DNA of 64,000 nucleotides from Phytophthora colocasiae (GCA_018806915.1 JAGKQI010000103.1:248001-312000), one strand, 5' to 3'; shown: positions 10,687 to 20,465, numbered from the stretch's first letter. Numbers and translations are program-made. Notes: generated by a model not told the origin, from the letters alone.

Positions 10687-12030
10687 TTACGCCTCGAAAA
10701 CCACCTTCTCATCTAGCAGGCGCTCGATATCCTGCTCAGAACGCCCGAGCACCTCTGCCAGCACCTGACGCGTATCCTGCCCCAGTTTGCGTCCTGCGAA
10801 TTGTGTTACACCCGGTGTAGCCTTCAACTTTGGCAAGATCGCAGGCACCTTCAACTTCCGCGTTTTGTCTCCATCTGGAATTTCCACCTCCTCAAACATG
10901 CCACGCTGCTGGTACTGTGGATCTTTCATCATGTCTTCCACCGAGTACACGAGACCCACAGGCACTGTAGCCTTCTCCATCGCTGCGACGACTGTATCCA
11001 GATCCTTGGTAGCAGTCCAAGAAGCTATTGCGGCATCGATTTCGGTTTGATGCTCGACACGGTCTCCATTCGTGCGGTACTTGCTGTCCGTTGCCATGTC
11101 CTCTCGGCCGATCGCTTTCATCATCCGTACAAATAAAGAGTCGATATTGGCGGCAAGAACAACATTCTTCTTGTCCTTGGTGACGTACGTGTTCGAGGGC
11201 ACAATACCCGTGATCGTGGACCCCGAACATTCACGAACTGCACCGGAATAGTCATATTCAGGAATCACTGCCTCCATCAGGTTGAACATCGACTCGTAGA
11301 TAGCGACATCCACAACCTGCCCTTTGCTGTTGAGTCCGGCAGCTGCACCTCTTTCACGCCCGAGAAGAGCGATTACAATTCCAAGCGCCGCATGAATCCC
11401 AGCAATGGTGTCGCCAATACTGAGGTTGGGGCGTGCCGGTGGGCGATCTGGAAAGCCGTTTACGTAGCGAAAGCCGCCCATGGCTTCACAAACAGACGCA
11501 AAGCCCGGTCTGGACGAGTATGGGCCGTCCTGCCCGAAGCCTGACACCCGCGTGTAAACAAGTTTCGGATTGGTCTTTTCAAAGTGGTCGGGACCAAGTC
11601 CCCACTTCTCCATGCGTCCAGGCCTGAAGTTCTCAATGAGCACATCACTATGTTCAATCAGCTCTTCAATCAGCTTCCGACCTTCTTCTTTCTTCATATC
11701 GATCGCTACCGAGCGCTTGTTACGTCCAAGGGAGTACCACCACAAAGACGTCTTGGTTGAATCCAGCATGCGGTAGTCGCGCACTTGGTCGCCAGTAGGA
11801 GGCTCCACTTTGATCACATCAGCCCCAAAGTAGCTCAGAATTGTGCCAGCAAAAGGACCCGCGATGAGGTGTCCACATTCCACGACTCGGATGCCTTTGA
11901 GGGGCAGAGGACGGTCATTCGTGCTCGAAGATCCTGCTCGGCCTGTCGTGATAGTCGTCACGGAGCGATACGCTTGAGTCCGCACGATACTCTTGCGGGT
12001 AGCAGCAAGCAAGGAGCCTTGAGATAGCAT
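10687..12030 (-). CDS. Class III CoA-transferase, SUGCT-like, mitochondrial
   Basis: Intronless frame of 447 residues. The first 40 residues are rich in Arg, Ser and Thr with no acidic residue, typical of a mitochondrial targeting peptide. The rest is a CaiB/BaiF family III CoA-transferase: VVECGHLIAGPFAGTILSYFGADVIKVE at the start of the domain, NKRSVAIDMK, ENFRPGRMEKWGLG, and the SIGDTIAG segment near residue 205, whose Asp is expected to be the acyl-carrying catalytic residue. Best known relatives include the mitochondrial succinate-hydroxymethylglutarate CoA-transferase (SUGCT) and formyl-CoA transferases. The overall pattern favours SUGCT, but substrates cannot be fixed from sequence alone. 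Confidence 0.87.
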   Translation of the reverse strand: MLSQGSLLAATRKSIVRTQAYRSVTTITTGRAGSSSTNDRPLPLKGIRVVECGHLIAGPFAGTILSYFGADVIKVEPPTGDQVRDYRMLDSTKTSLWWYSLGRNKRSVAIDMKKEEGRKLIEELIEHSDVLIENFRPGRMEKWGLGPDHFEKTNPKLVYTRVSGFGQDGPYSSRPGFASVCEAMGGFRYVNGFPDRPPARPNLSIGDTIAGIHAALGIVIALLGRERGAAAGLNSKGQVVDVAIYESMFNLMEAVIPEYDYSGAVRECSGSTITGIVPSNTYVTKDKKNVVLAANIDSLFVRMMKAIGREDMATDSKYRTNGDRVEHQTEIDAAIASWTATKDLDTVVAAMEKATVPVGLVYSVEDMMKDPQYQQRGMFEEVEIPDGDKTRKLKVPAILPKLKATPGVTQFAGRKLGQDTRQVLAEVLGRSEQDIERLLDEKVVFEA

Positions 12031-12664
12031 TTAAGGATGTGTGAGCGCTGCTGCAGCGGCTGCAGTATGCAGTGCAGAAGATACGAGGCGGAAGCTGAAC
12101 TGACGCACCAGGAGGTGATGCACAAACGTTTACTAGTCACTGTTTTGAACTTCAACTACAAACGTTTGTCACTAGACCGAGGATATCCGCAACGTTTTGT
12201 GCCGGGCCACCTATAATCTGACAGGACTCCTCCACGAAGGCTTCGCCGATAGGAGAAACTATGCTTGGCAGCGTTTACGTCAAGGGTAGCGTCTCATGTT
12301 GCCTCCATCCACTACGCGTCTGCCGTCGTCTCAATTGGCAGCAGAAGCACGTCGTTGTAGTGGGCCGACAACATGCTGGCCAGCGGGCCGCTGGCAGCGC
12401 TGGAGCTGCTTGGTCGTCGAACTTGATGGGTTGTTGTTGCTTGGCAAATCCAGAAGTGAGAAGAGCTTCACTCACAGCCCCAACAACCGCTAGTTATTGC
12501 ACATCGGCGAAAAGCCAGAAGCATCGCTGCGAAGGCGAGGATAAACTCTACCGACATTAGATTCTTGGAGAGCTCCATTATCTGTGAGTCCAAATGGATA
12601 ATGGGATTTGCGTCGATTGGCTGACAGAATCGGAAACAACCTCAACTCACCAAGCTCATTAAAC
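12031..12664. other. Intergenic region between CoA-transferase and peptidase genes
   Basis: Separates the CoA-transferase start from the 3' end of the M28 peptidase gene. A 99-codon frame (12261-12560, plus) is low-complexity and resembles no family, so it is not called as a gene. Two short repeats of the string ACAAACGTTT lie near 12121 and 12160. Nothing else recognised. Confidence 0.4.
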
Positions 12665-15019
12665 CTAAAAGGTTAGGAGATAACTGGCAGCAGTGCTGAC
12701 AATATGAGCAACTTCGTCGACGTGCGCTTGAATAGTTTCTTCGTCGTCCTTGAATGCGATGGCGTCTGAAATTCCTGGGAAGGCAGCTCCAGCATAGCCT
12801 TCATAAAATCCAGGGCCGAAAATTACGTGCTTGTACCATGGACGATGAGGAAGCCCCTCTTTCGTGATTAAATGACGCTCCAACAGTACCAGCTTCTCGT
12901 TCCACGAGTGTAGAGCATCGGCATTGGCAGCGGTAGTCTCATTTGACACGAACGCAGCGAGTTGCACGTGGAAAGTGGTGGCACTGGTGGTAAAGTGAGC
13001 AATAGCCTTGTGCAAATTGCTGAAGTCTACGCCAGGGCGAGGGAGGGCAGCAACTTGTTGCTCAAGACCGACCAGATCCTCAGCCATCACATAGCCGTAC
13101 GTGGTGAAGTCGAACGGGAGAACTTGGTCGTCAGCAAGACGTAACCCTAGCAAACCCCACCATTGGGCAGTGGTGACGTGAGTGGCGTAGTTGGGATCGG
13201 CGTACAGTTCGGAGTACATAATGCTATCCATTGAGCTATGGTACACGCCATATGGAGCGCGTGCGAGCGTGAATCCCAAGTTTGCTGAGATGATGCCCAG
13301 GTGCTGGTAGAACGCGGTGTAGTCCGATCCAGAACCCATGAAGTTGATCAAATGTGCAGGCCCAAGTGTTCCATCACTAGCCCCATGAAGAATCTGACGG
13401 TGAGCCTCGGCTTGGTTAACCCATTGCTCGTACAGCGTCTTCTCGACTTCGTTGCCGTGAAACTTGTTCGCTGGTACGTCCTTCGCAGTTTGATAAAGAA
13501 ATTCGGCTATGGCTGGGCTGGCACTAGCGCTAACCAATGGACCCATCGTCGAATCAACGTTGAGATAAGCGACAGCCTGTTTCTTGAAGAGCTCAGCGTT
13601 TTCCTCAGCGTACTCGGTACTACCCAGAAGACCATACTCTTCACCGTCCCAAGATCCGAGAATCAGCGTTCGCCGTGGCTTCCAACCTTGCTTGAGCAGC
13701 TCGCCGTAGCCGCGCGCAATTTCGAGAAGGGTAGAAGATCCACTGTTTGGGTCGATCGCGCCACAAACCCAGGCATCGCGATGGTTTCCAAGAAGCACCA
13801 ACTCATCTGGTTCCTCAGCGCCTTCAATGGTACCGATAACGTCCCAAATTGGCCCAACCTTGTTATCCATCTCGATATCCAAGTTCACCACAGTGGCTTC
13901 ATCGTCTCCAATCCGGTAGCCATTTGGCAATGAAAGACCTCCTTGCCACGAAGAAGGGCCTTCCTTTCCTCCTAGAGACTGCAGAATGTATTTCGCTTGG
14001 CCGTATGACAGAGGCAACGCCGGGATGTGTGGGATTGTAGCCACCTCTTCGTAAGGAATGTGGAAAATGCCTTCCGTTGATGCCCAACCTGGGGTTGTCG
14101 GGTCACCTGCAGCCAGCGAGAGATACGTGAGAGAGCCTCGCTGAAACGAATCCTCTGGACGCCACGGACCATCCGGATATACTGGACCCTGCACAAATCC
14201 GTCTTCCTTCGGGTCCGAGTAGATCAGTACGCCGACCATTCCGTGCTGCTCCGCTGCCATGGCCTTCAGTCCACGGAAGTTCCCGCCATACCGGACAAGA
14301 GCAATCTTCCCCTTAAGCGTGACGTTGTTAACCTTAAGCCACTCGAAGTCCTCGGGCTTACCGAAGTTCACGAACACAATGGAAGAGGTGACGTTTCCAG
14401 TCGCAGCGTAAGCCACAAAAGGAGGCAATGCACTGTCGTCACTCGTGCATGTGTCACCAGGAACCGAGGCCTCCGTCAAGTTAAGCTTACGGGCAGATTC
14501 AGCAGGCTCCAGTATCGCTAAATGACGTCGAACAGGAGTCGACAGGAGTGAGTAGTACTCTTTGATTTCTGCCTTGATGCCGAACGATTCGAACATTTTG
14601 GCCGTGAACAGCGCCGTTTTGTAGTCCTGCTCCGTTCCGCAGCTGTGTGGGACGCTTGAGTACGTGTGTAAATACTCACGGATGTTGCCGGCGTTGACGT
14701 TGTTGACAAACTGCTGGTGGAGGTCAGTTACCGAGATCTCCGTCGCGACATCATCGGCAGTTGCGGATTTTGATACTTCTAGGATGTCGCTGGTCGTACT
14801 GCTACTAACGATTGACCTGGACCTGGTTGCATACCCAGCAGCTAGCAGCACGACGCCAGCAATTGCAACAACCCGCAGCAATGAACCGACTTTGGAGTTG
14901 GAGGCACCGTTGGACACTGGCGATGGGCGGCCATCGAAGGTGCCATATACGTCGTCGTCGTCCACACGCTTCGCTAGTACAGGGCCACGAGGCTTATTGG
15001 CCGCTGAAAAGGGGGTCAT
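12665..15019 (-). CDS. Glutamate carboxypeptidase II-like M28 zinc peptidase
   Basis: 784-residue type II membrane protein from the Met at 15019. The open frame extends upstream to 15235, but that part lacks domain character and the chosen Met gives the normal short cytoplasmic tail plus one membrane span (LLRVVAIAGVVLLAAGYA). A PA domain and the catalytic M28B domain follow. Zinc ligands and the catalytic acid are visible: His in GNHRDAW near 410, Asp in GAIDPNSG, Glu-Glu in DGEEYGLLGSTE near 458, Asp in YLNVDS near 487 and His in YHSSMDS near 594. A C-terminal helical dimerisation domain completes the family layout and length (human PSMA about 750). It probably removes C-terminal acidic residues from peptides outside the cell or in a vacuole-like compartment. 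Confidence 0.9.
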   Translation of the reverse strand: MTPFSAANKPRGPVLAKRVDDDDVYGTFDGRPSPVSNGASNSKVGSLLRVVAIAGVVLLAAGYATRSRSIVSSSTTSDILEVSKSATADDVATEISVTDLHQQFVNNVNAGNIREYLHTYSSVPHSCGTEQDYKTALFTAKMFESFGIKAEIKEYYSLLSTPVRRHLAILEPAESARKLNLTEASVPGDTCTSDDSALPPFVAYAATGNVTSSIVFVNFGKPEDFEWLKVNNVTLKGKIALVRYGGNFRGLKAMAAEQHGMVGVLIYSDPKEDGFVQGPVYPDGPWRPEDSFQRGSLTYLSLAAGDPTTPGWASTEGIFHIPYEEVATIPHIPALPLSYGQAKYILQSLGGKEGPSSWQGGLSLPNGYRIGDDEATVVNLDIEMDNKVGPIWDVIGTIEGAEEPDELVLLGNHRDAWVCGAIDPNSGSSTLLEIARGYGELLKQGWKPRRTLILGSWDGEEYGLLGSTEYAEENAELFKKQAVAYLNVDSTMGPLVSASASPAIAEFLYQTAKDVPANKFHGNEVEKTLYEQWVNQAEAHRQILHGASDGTLGPAHLINFMGSGSDYTAFYQHLGIISANLGFTLARAPYGVYHSSMDSIMYSELYADPNYATHVTTAQWWGLLGLRLADDQVLPFDFTTYGYVMAEDLVGLEQQVAALPRPGVDFSNLHKAIAHFTTSATTFHVQLAAFVSNETTAANADALHSWNEKLVLLERHLITKEGLPHRPWYKHVIFGPGFYEGYAGAAFPGISDAIAFKDDEETIQAHVDEVAHIVSTAASYLLTF

Positions 15020-15674
15020 GATTGCACTCAATCGAGAGGGATCAGATGAACAAGTGGCGCTGATTCCAGAGTGCTGCAAGCTCCTCTGAAGAGATGCAGT
15101 CTCCGTTTGCGCGTCAAAGCGGATGAGTGTAACGCATGGACTGAAAAGGCACAAATCTTCGCGACGATTGGCTGAAAAAGCTGTGTTGGACTTTTGAAAA
15201 TCGGTGATTGGCTGGAAGGGTTTCTTGGACTTCAACAGCCAGAGTCAGCTTGGAACACTGCAGACTGCAGTACATGTACACGCGTTTGCATATGTATATA
15301 TGCATACAGCGCTGTTCAAGCACAATGCAAAGATTGAGTTAATACCAAGATCACACAGCAATTGGTGCTGAAAGATGAGCACATCGTTTTTTTTTCACCG
15401 AAGTAGCACTTCGCCTTACGAGTCTACCTAGTTTACCAACTACAACTAGCCTAGATACTCTTGGGCCTTTTAACGTCAGTAGCTTGACAGAACTCCGCGA
15501 GGAAGCGCAACCCATTTCCTTATTAGATACTGGTGCGCCTTAGCGTTCGGCGATGGAGTTAAACTTAGAATTTGTATGGGTGCATGAAGTTATTGAGCGC
15601 GAGCAGGGAGCGCAACTGAATTCATTATCTAACAGGAAGTGGGCTGCGCTCCCTCACTTAGATAGATACGTCTT
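15020..15674. other. Intergenic region with probable peptidase promoter
   Basis: Upstream of the M28 peptidase start and downstream of the thioredoxin-like gene. Two ATTGGCTG motifs (near 15167 and 15208; CCAAT on the peptidase strand) lie 150-190 bp upstream of the chosen start, as expected for CCAAT boxes. A TATATATGCATA stretch lies near 15295-15306. No gene seen. Confidence 0.4.
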
Positions 15675-16154
15675 TCAGATGTATCTGAAAGACGGTGAAA
15701 CATGCTCCCAAATCTTGCGCAGATCCATGTAGTTGTTCTCGACGAAGCGACGACCTTCTCGCTCGATAACATCGCCGTTGGTGTCCACGAAAATGAGCGC
15801 TGGAATCTTCTTAACGTCGTAGCGCTTCCACAGGTCCTGCACCACATCGCGACGGTGGAACGGCACAGCAAGGAACGGCGTCTGCAGCAGAGTATCGTGG
15901 AAAGCCACTGGACTGCGGTCTATTGACAAAACCACCACGTCCAGCTGATCCTTCATCGGTAACGTCTTGTAGGCGTTCAGCGTCATGTTTCGGTGTACAG
16001 TTGCCAGCACAGGCGTGAATGCTCGGCAGGGGCGGCAGGTGCTGGCCGTGAAGTACAGTCCAATTACCGTCTTGTGCTCCAGCGCCTCGTGTGTGGTCGT
16101 CTCTCCACGGCGCGAGATCAGCGTCTTGCCCAAAAGCTTCTCCAGGAGCGTCAT
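15675..16154 (-). CDS. Thioredoxin-like (tryparedoxin/nucleoredoxin type) protein
   Basis: Intronless 159-residue protein from the Met at 16154. It has a thioredoxin fold with the redox pair in CRPC (context TASTCRPCRAFTPVL) near residues 39-42 and a cis-Pro in VKKIPALIFVDTNGDVI. The insertion between the CxxC helix and the next strand, the DVVVLSIDRS strand and the WKRYDVKKIPAL segment resemble nucleoredoxin and trypanosomatid tryparedoxin, where WCxPC is usual; here the residue before the pair is Thr rather than Trp. Likely a cytosolic disulfide reductase, partner unknown. Confidence 0.82.
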   Translation of the reverse strand: MTLLEKLLGKTLISRRGETTTHEALEHKTVIGLYFTASTCRPCRAFTPVLATVHRNMTLNAYKTLPMKDQLDVVVLSIDRSPVAFHDTLLQTPFLAVPFHRRDVVQDLWKRYDVKKIPALIFVDTNGDVIEREGRRFVENNYMDLRKIWEHVSPSFRYI

Positions 16155-16373
16155 TTTCACTGGCTGTCGAGAATTCTTGGCTTCTCCCGACGATTTGAGC
16201 TGTCCGGAGCCAATTCTGCAATGTGATGGGTACTGTACCAGAGAACTTGCGAGCCACCGACGGTTATTTTCCGCCGGTGGAGCCTGTTCCGCCGTTGCAT
16301 TTTTTTAAGCTTAACATTTGTATGCTGAGGAAGATGAGGCAGAATCGTACCACAAAATTTAACCACGCCTGCC

Positions 16374-17691
16374 CTAAAGGATATGCTTCTCGCGGAACAG
16401 CCCAAACAACTGCTTGTGCTGCATCTCACCGACCACGAAGGACAGCGTCGCGTTCTTGTAGTGGTCGCTGTTGGCCGATAGATTGTAGATCACATCTTCG
16501 AGCAGCACCGCCTTACCGATAAATGTTCCTGTGCAACTTGCAGTTAGCAAAGAGCTCTTGTAATCGATGTAAACGGAGACGTACCCTGCGTCATCTTCAC
16601 GTGCGAAAAGTGCACGTGTAAATGGTAGTATGTTGGCTGGTAATGCAAGTACATGCGTATGGAGCTCGGGTTCACGCCAAATTTTTCGTTCAAAACGTCC
16701 AGACTAGCATTTCTGTTGGTAGACAAGATTTGTCCGTGAATTTCTTGTGAGAAAACGGTGGTGGACCATGCGGAGACACGTACCGGATGTTCCGCAACAA
16801 CTTCAAGTGCGAGCCCGTAAGATCACGAAGAGACTTTAATGATCTATCGTGAACAATTGCCAAGCAATAGAGAGACTCCAACTGAAAAAAAAGCAAATAA
16901 TAAATAAGCCCACCCCGTACCAAAATCAACGCAACTAGCAGCTCCATACCTTAGACGGGTCTGACCATTTGAAGTCAGGAAGCAAAACAAATCCATTGCG
17001 AGGGTGTGTGTCTTCGAAAACAATCCGCTCTGTCTCGCTCTTGCTGCACAATTGAAATTATCAATACAAATGGTTCGCCATCATATCAAACAACCGAACT
17101 TACTGGTCGAGAATGTTATAGACCCACTCAATGTTCTCAGCAGGGATACTGTCGATGAATGGCTTGGTGATCATCCGATACGCCTCCTTGGTCTCCACTA
17201 CCATGTGAAAGTTCTGGTCCGTGTGCTTTCGAACATGACGGTCGGTTGCTGGGTAGATCAAATTCACCTAGGCACACATCTCAGGTTGGACTATTATTCA
17301 GCAGGCCAGCTTTTCTGCACCTTCTCACCTTATATGGCTTAACGTCGCGAGATACGTCTCCCTGGAACGAGCTGTAGATGTCGTTAACCAGGATCTCGTG
17401 CAGCGAAATTCCTGTCAGCAACTGATCAAGAGCTCCTGTATCCATGACCGCTGTCTGAATGACCAACACTGCCGCTTTCTTGTGGTTGTCACTCTTGAAA
17501 TTACCCAATAACGCCAGCTCCGTGTCTGTGCGCTTGAGTACTCGCACAAGGTTGAAGTCCCTGATCATCTTACTGGAGCCTACATCAGACACCGCTTGCT
17601 GCCACAGATACAGTCCTCCCAGCACAGCCACCACCAACGCAAGTCCGACCCCCAGACGCTCTACTTGGCCCAGCAGATCCAACAACCCCAT
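16374..17691 (-). CDS. DCPS: Scavenger mRNA decapping enzyme DcpS, with N-terminal hydrophobic segment
   Basis: Six exons fit splice signals and phase exactly: 17329-17691, 17104-17267, 16950-17043, 16784-16881, 16585-16712 and 16374-16528 (1002 nt, 333 residues, close to human DcpS). The family body is clear: FVLLPDFKWSDPSK, the helix SLRDLTGSHLKLLRNI, and the histidine-triad HYQPTYYHLHVHF with all three His. DcpS hydrolyses m7GpppN left after 3'-5' mRNA decay. Unusual: residues about 13-32 (LGVGLALVVAVLGGLYLWQQ) form a strong membrane-span candidate before the domain, whereas known DcpS proteins are soluble. A later Met (MIRDFNLV) could be an alternative start yielding the soluble form. Divergent from the zinc-ribbon gene. 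Confidence 0.92.
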
Positions 17692-17985
17692 CGTCTCCAG
17701 CCTGTAGAATGCAGAAAGCTGATTGGCTACGATTTGCAGACTAAGCTCATTTCCGATTCAAACTGAGAAGAGAAGGATGGCGACTCCAGAAGGCGACAAA
17801 ACACTGTATCCGCAGCTTCCACGGGCTCGAGAGCTCCCAGTGAACATTCAAGTGCTGATCCTTCGCGAAGATCGTATACAGCTCAAGAATTAGTGCTAAT
17901 GATGTGGTTTTGTTCGTAGAATGACACTTCGCGCGACGAAGAAATAGCTCACCAGCTTCAAGCTCAATACGATCAAGGAAGTCAA

Positions 17986-18307
17986 ATGATGGCTGTAGCA
18001 CAGCCTGTACACCAAGCTGAGATGCCGTACAAGTGCGGCAACTGTGGCACGACTCACGTGGTGCGCAACGTCACGCACGGCTCCACGTTTCAATGCACTG
18101 TGTGCGGCGCGCAGAACCAGATTCTACTGCACCACCACCGCCCCAAGGTTGTTGTGTACGTTATAGAGGATCTACATCTACATGCTTTTTATTTTGGTTG
18201 GTGGGACTAACGTGGCGTGCTACCTGTTTGTGCGTGAATTGGATCGTACCAACAGCGGCCGTTCGTACAGCTTCCTCCCGATCCCTATCATCTGCAATAT
18301 CATGTAG
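17986..18307 (+). CDS. Small zinc-ribbon protein with C-terminal membrane span
   Basis: About 100 residues. The N-terminal part carries a CxxC...CxxC ribbon (CGNCGTTHVVRN and FQCTVCGAQN), and the C-terminal part a hydrophobic segment (IYIYMLFILVGGTNVACYLFV) followed by RELDRTNSGRSYSFLP. The two parts are in different frames. They join in phase only if 19 nt (18147-18165, beginning GTTGTT and ending ATAG) are removed, giving RPK-RIYIYM. That is far below a normal intron, so either this is an exceptional mini-intron or there is an indel. Without the join the protein would end at about residue 74. No function is known; zinc-ribbon plus membrane-span proteins often sit on endomembranes. Confidence 0.6.
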
Positions 18308-19128
18308 CCGCATATAATAGTAAATGCGACTCCTCCGCGTTGCAAGGTGAAGTATCTTCGAGGGATCAGCACAACACGAGGGGCTAGCTTTTGCCAGTCA
18401 CAGCAAAAGTTCCACCAGCAGCAAGAATTCTTCTTCTATTTACCATCAATACTTTGCATATAAACATATTGTATTCTTCACTCCGCCCTCAATATACATG
18501 TCCAATGCAATCTTCACTCCACCCTCAATATACATGTAATGCAAGGCTTATTTGATTGACCATTACAGCGATAACAGGTACGGAATCACAACGATGAAAG
18601 CAAGTTGAAGTAAGGTAAATCATCAATTTAGGGCCATCAATCATTTTAAGGCCGTATTTTAACTGCCAATCACGTGAAGTTTTTCACAGAGCAAGTACTT
18701 TATTGGCTAAAACACACTAAATACGAATACCTTCAAAAATTAAATTTGTAAATTTGGCGCGAGGTGTCATGGCCCCAGGCGATGACAGATCAGTCGCCTA
18801 CCTGGTTGGCGGCGAGCTTATTGAGGGCCCGTTATGGGAGCAGGGTTGTCGCGGGTTCAAGTCCCGTTAATTCTCCGCACTGATTTGGTAAGTAAAGCAT
18901 CTATTCAACCTCACTGTGCAAGACACTCGACTAACATTTTGTTGTTTAGAATACAGCTAATATGCGCTACATGTACTCTTCTACACCTTTACCTGCAGTT
19001 TTAGTAACAGCTTTCTTAGACGCTTGGTTTTTTGCTGCCAGCCTCAGCAAGTTCCTTGAGCACTTCATGGGTAAACAGCCTCACCCCAACTGCGACTCGT
19101 TTACGCTTTGTCGGCTTCTTCGGCAGCA
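18308..19128. other. Repeat-rich intergenic region left of the hAT element
   Basis: Holds two 34-36-bp direct repeats (18475-18510 and 18511-18544, unit TCTTCACTCCRCCCTCAATA followed by TACATG) and a Pol III B-box-like GGGTTCAAGTCCC near 18858 that could not be folded into a tRNA. The minus-strand frame near 18992-19128 reads a short Lys/Arg-rich stretch (PKKPTKRKRVAVGVRLFTHE), which may be a gene remnant. No supported gene. Confidence 0.4.
18475..18544 (+). repeat. Two-copy tandem repeat
   Basis: Unit TCTTCACTCCRCCCTCAATA continuing TACATG...AATGCAA occurs twice in a row, with one substitution (G/A) and a 2-nt length difference (CC present only in the first copy). No coding content. Confidence 0.75.
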
Positions 19129-19235
19129 GCCACTTGTAGCGTTGGCAAAATGGCTGTAAATTACTGCCATTTATGGTTAAAACCATAGTTTTCGGCAGGT
19201 TATAACCATTTCTGCCGAAAACTGCCGAAAACGAA

Positions 19236-19517
19236 TTAGGCCGCTGCACCCAGCAAATTAGCGCGGGCTGGATACATGCAGGGAGCAGCCTCCTGCAGAG
19301 AGTCTGGAAGGCAAGCAAGCGCCGCGCCGGAAGACGAAGGCACACGACTCATATGGCTGGCAGCTACATGCGATACTAGGACGTGCATTACCTTCCTATG
19401 ACCATTCTTTATGTCGACGTCGGAGTTCTTGCACCTAACGTCAAGGTAAGCCTTGCCAGGACCGTTCGCTACGATGGTCTCGTAAAGTCTCCATACTGAC
19501 TTTTGCGGTCGAGGCAT
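19236..19517 (-). pseudogene. Degenerate BED-finger-like fragment inside the hAT element
   Basis: A 93-codon frame starts MPRPQKSVWRLYETIVANG and continues to YLDVRCKNSDVDIKNGHRKV. The spacing of Trp, the Cys and the following basic stretch resembles the N-terminal BED zinc finger of hAT transposases, but the second Cys position appears to be Ser and nothing of the catalytic domain follows. Most likely a remnant of the parental transposase. Confidence 0.45.
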
Positions 19518-19576
19518 GGTGTGGACTGGAACGAGTGCTCTTCTGAGAAATGGAAAGTGAGAGTCCGGGCCTCATC

Positions 19577-19828
19577 AGGGGGTTTCAGTTGTCGGTTTTT
19601 TCACTGCAAAAATGAGTCAAGAAAACATGCAAGAAAACCCTTTCATTTCTGGTTATCTTGTCTGTTTTCTAGGGTGCCAACACAAAGATTGGGCAACAAA
19701 AAATCAGTCAAGCCGACCGTCTCCGGAGACGGTCGGTTTGACTGATTTTTCGCCAGTTTTCTAGACTACAATTTAGCCAAGAAAACAGACCAACCATCAA
19801 CGCAGAAAACCGAAAACTGAAACCCCCT
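19577..19828. mobile_element. Nested palindromic MITE-like element
   Basis: Terminal inverted repeats AGGGGGTTTCAGTT (19577-19590) and AACTGAAACCCCCT (19815-19828) are exact over 14 bp and continue with one or two mismatches (TCGGTTTT). Internal blocks such as TGTTTTCTAG and AAGAAAACAGAC are also arranged in inverted fashion. No clear target duplication was found, so the exact ends are approximate. Confidence 0.6.
19699..19750. repeat. Near-perfect 52-bp palindrome
   Basis: Arms 19699-19724 and 19725-19750 (26 bp each, no spacer) are reverse complements except for one G/T pair (19712 with 19737). Core GACCGTCTCCGGAGACGGTC. It sits in the middle of the nested element. Confidence 0.9.
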
Positions 19829-20043
19829 AATAATGGGCCATCGTCGGCCATGGCTGAGGCCTCCTAAAAGATGGCCGCTGCGAGGTAAAGAATTAATAAA
19901 ACATCGCTATCCTCCGAATTAGGCCGATTTGAGTTTTTGGCAGTTTTCGGCACGAATCCGGCTGGTTTTTTCCTGGTTTTTTCCTGGTTATAACCATTTA
20001 TGGTTTTAACCAGCCATTTATTCTGCCCAACGCTAGCCACTTG

Positions 20044-20465
20044 ACTGTTTGTCCTCCGTAAGTTAATTTCCGTCGAAACTTGATCACAAGTATAAATATA
20101 AAAGGTGAGGGTGGAATAACCCAAACCTCAAACGGTCACAAAAATGACACTCACTCAGCGCTTTCAATACTGAAAGCAAGACTAAATTCGGCCGTAAACT
20201 GATTAAGTCGATTTTTTTCTTCTCCACGTTAATTTCATTGGTCTGCTACTACAAAAAATCGAGAAAAAATCTCTGGTTTGCGAAGTTTCAGAAACTGTCT
20301 CACTTTTTGTCAACGCATAAGTAGATGCCGAGTAATTCGAGCATCTTTTATCTCGGCCCATATTTGATTTTTTACCTTACACAACCTTCTACCCCGTTAA
20401 AAACGGTATCGGATTTGCCATCCTGACAATCGTACAGTTTTGCGACACAGAAATTCCAAGTGAAG
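20044..20465. other. AT-rich upstream region of ARPC5
   Basis: AT-rich, with TATAAATATAAAA near 20091-20103 that could be a TATA-like element but lies about 360 bp from the ARPC5 start. No coding frame. Confidence 0.35.

Larger units (their letters stand above)
19137..20035. mobile_element. hAT-type non-autonomous DNA transposon, 899 bp
   Basis: The ends are TAGCGTTGG and its exact complement CCAACGCTA, continuing as imperfect inverted repeats with TGGTTAAAACCATA inside. The element is flanked on both sides by the 8-bp direct repeat GCCACTTG (19129-19136 and 20036-20043). An 8-bp duplication and TARNG-type termini are the signature of hAT transposases. Inside, the minus strand carries a BED-finger-like remnant, and a second palindromic element is nested. 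No complete transposase is present. Confidence 0.88.

Noticed and set aside
12261..12560. 99-codon plus-strand frame in an intergenic gap
   Set aside because: Cys/Ala/Ser-rich, no domain, no splice context, and an equally long antisense frame exists over it.
13301..13933. 210-codon plus-strand open frame
   Set aside because: Antisense shadow of the M28 peptidase, whose zinc-ligand motifs are unambiguous.
18790..18875. tRNA-like sequence with GGGTTCAAGTCCC B-box
   Set aside because: A T-arm can be drawn, but no matching acceptor, D-arm or anticodon stem was found upstream; at most a tRNA-derived relic.
18992..19345. 109-codon minus-strand frame with KKPTKRKR stretch
   Set aside because: It crosses the left boundary of the hAT element, so the joined frame is an accident of insertion; the part outside is too short to assign.
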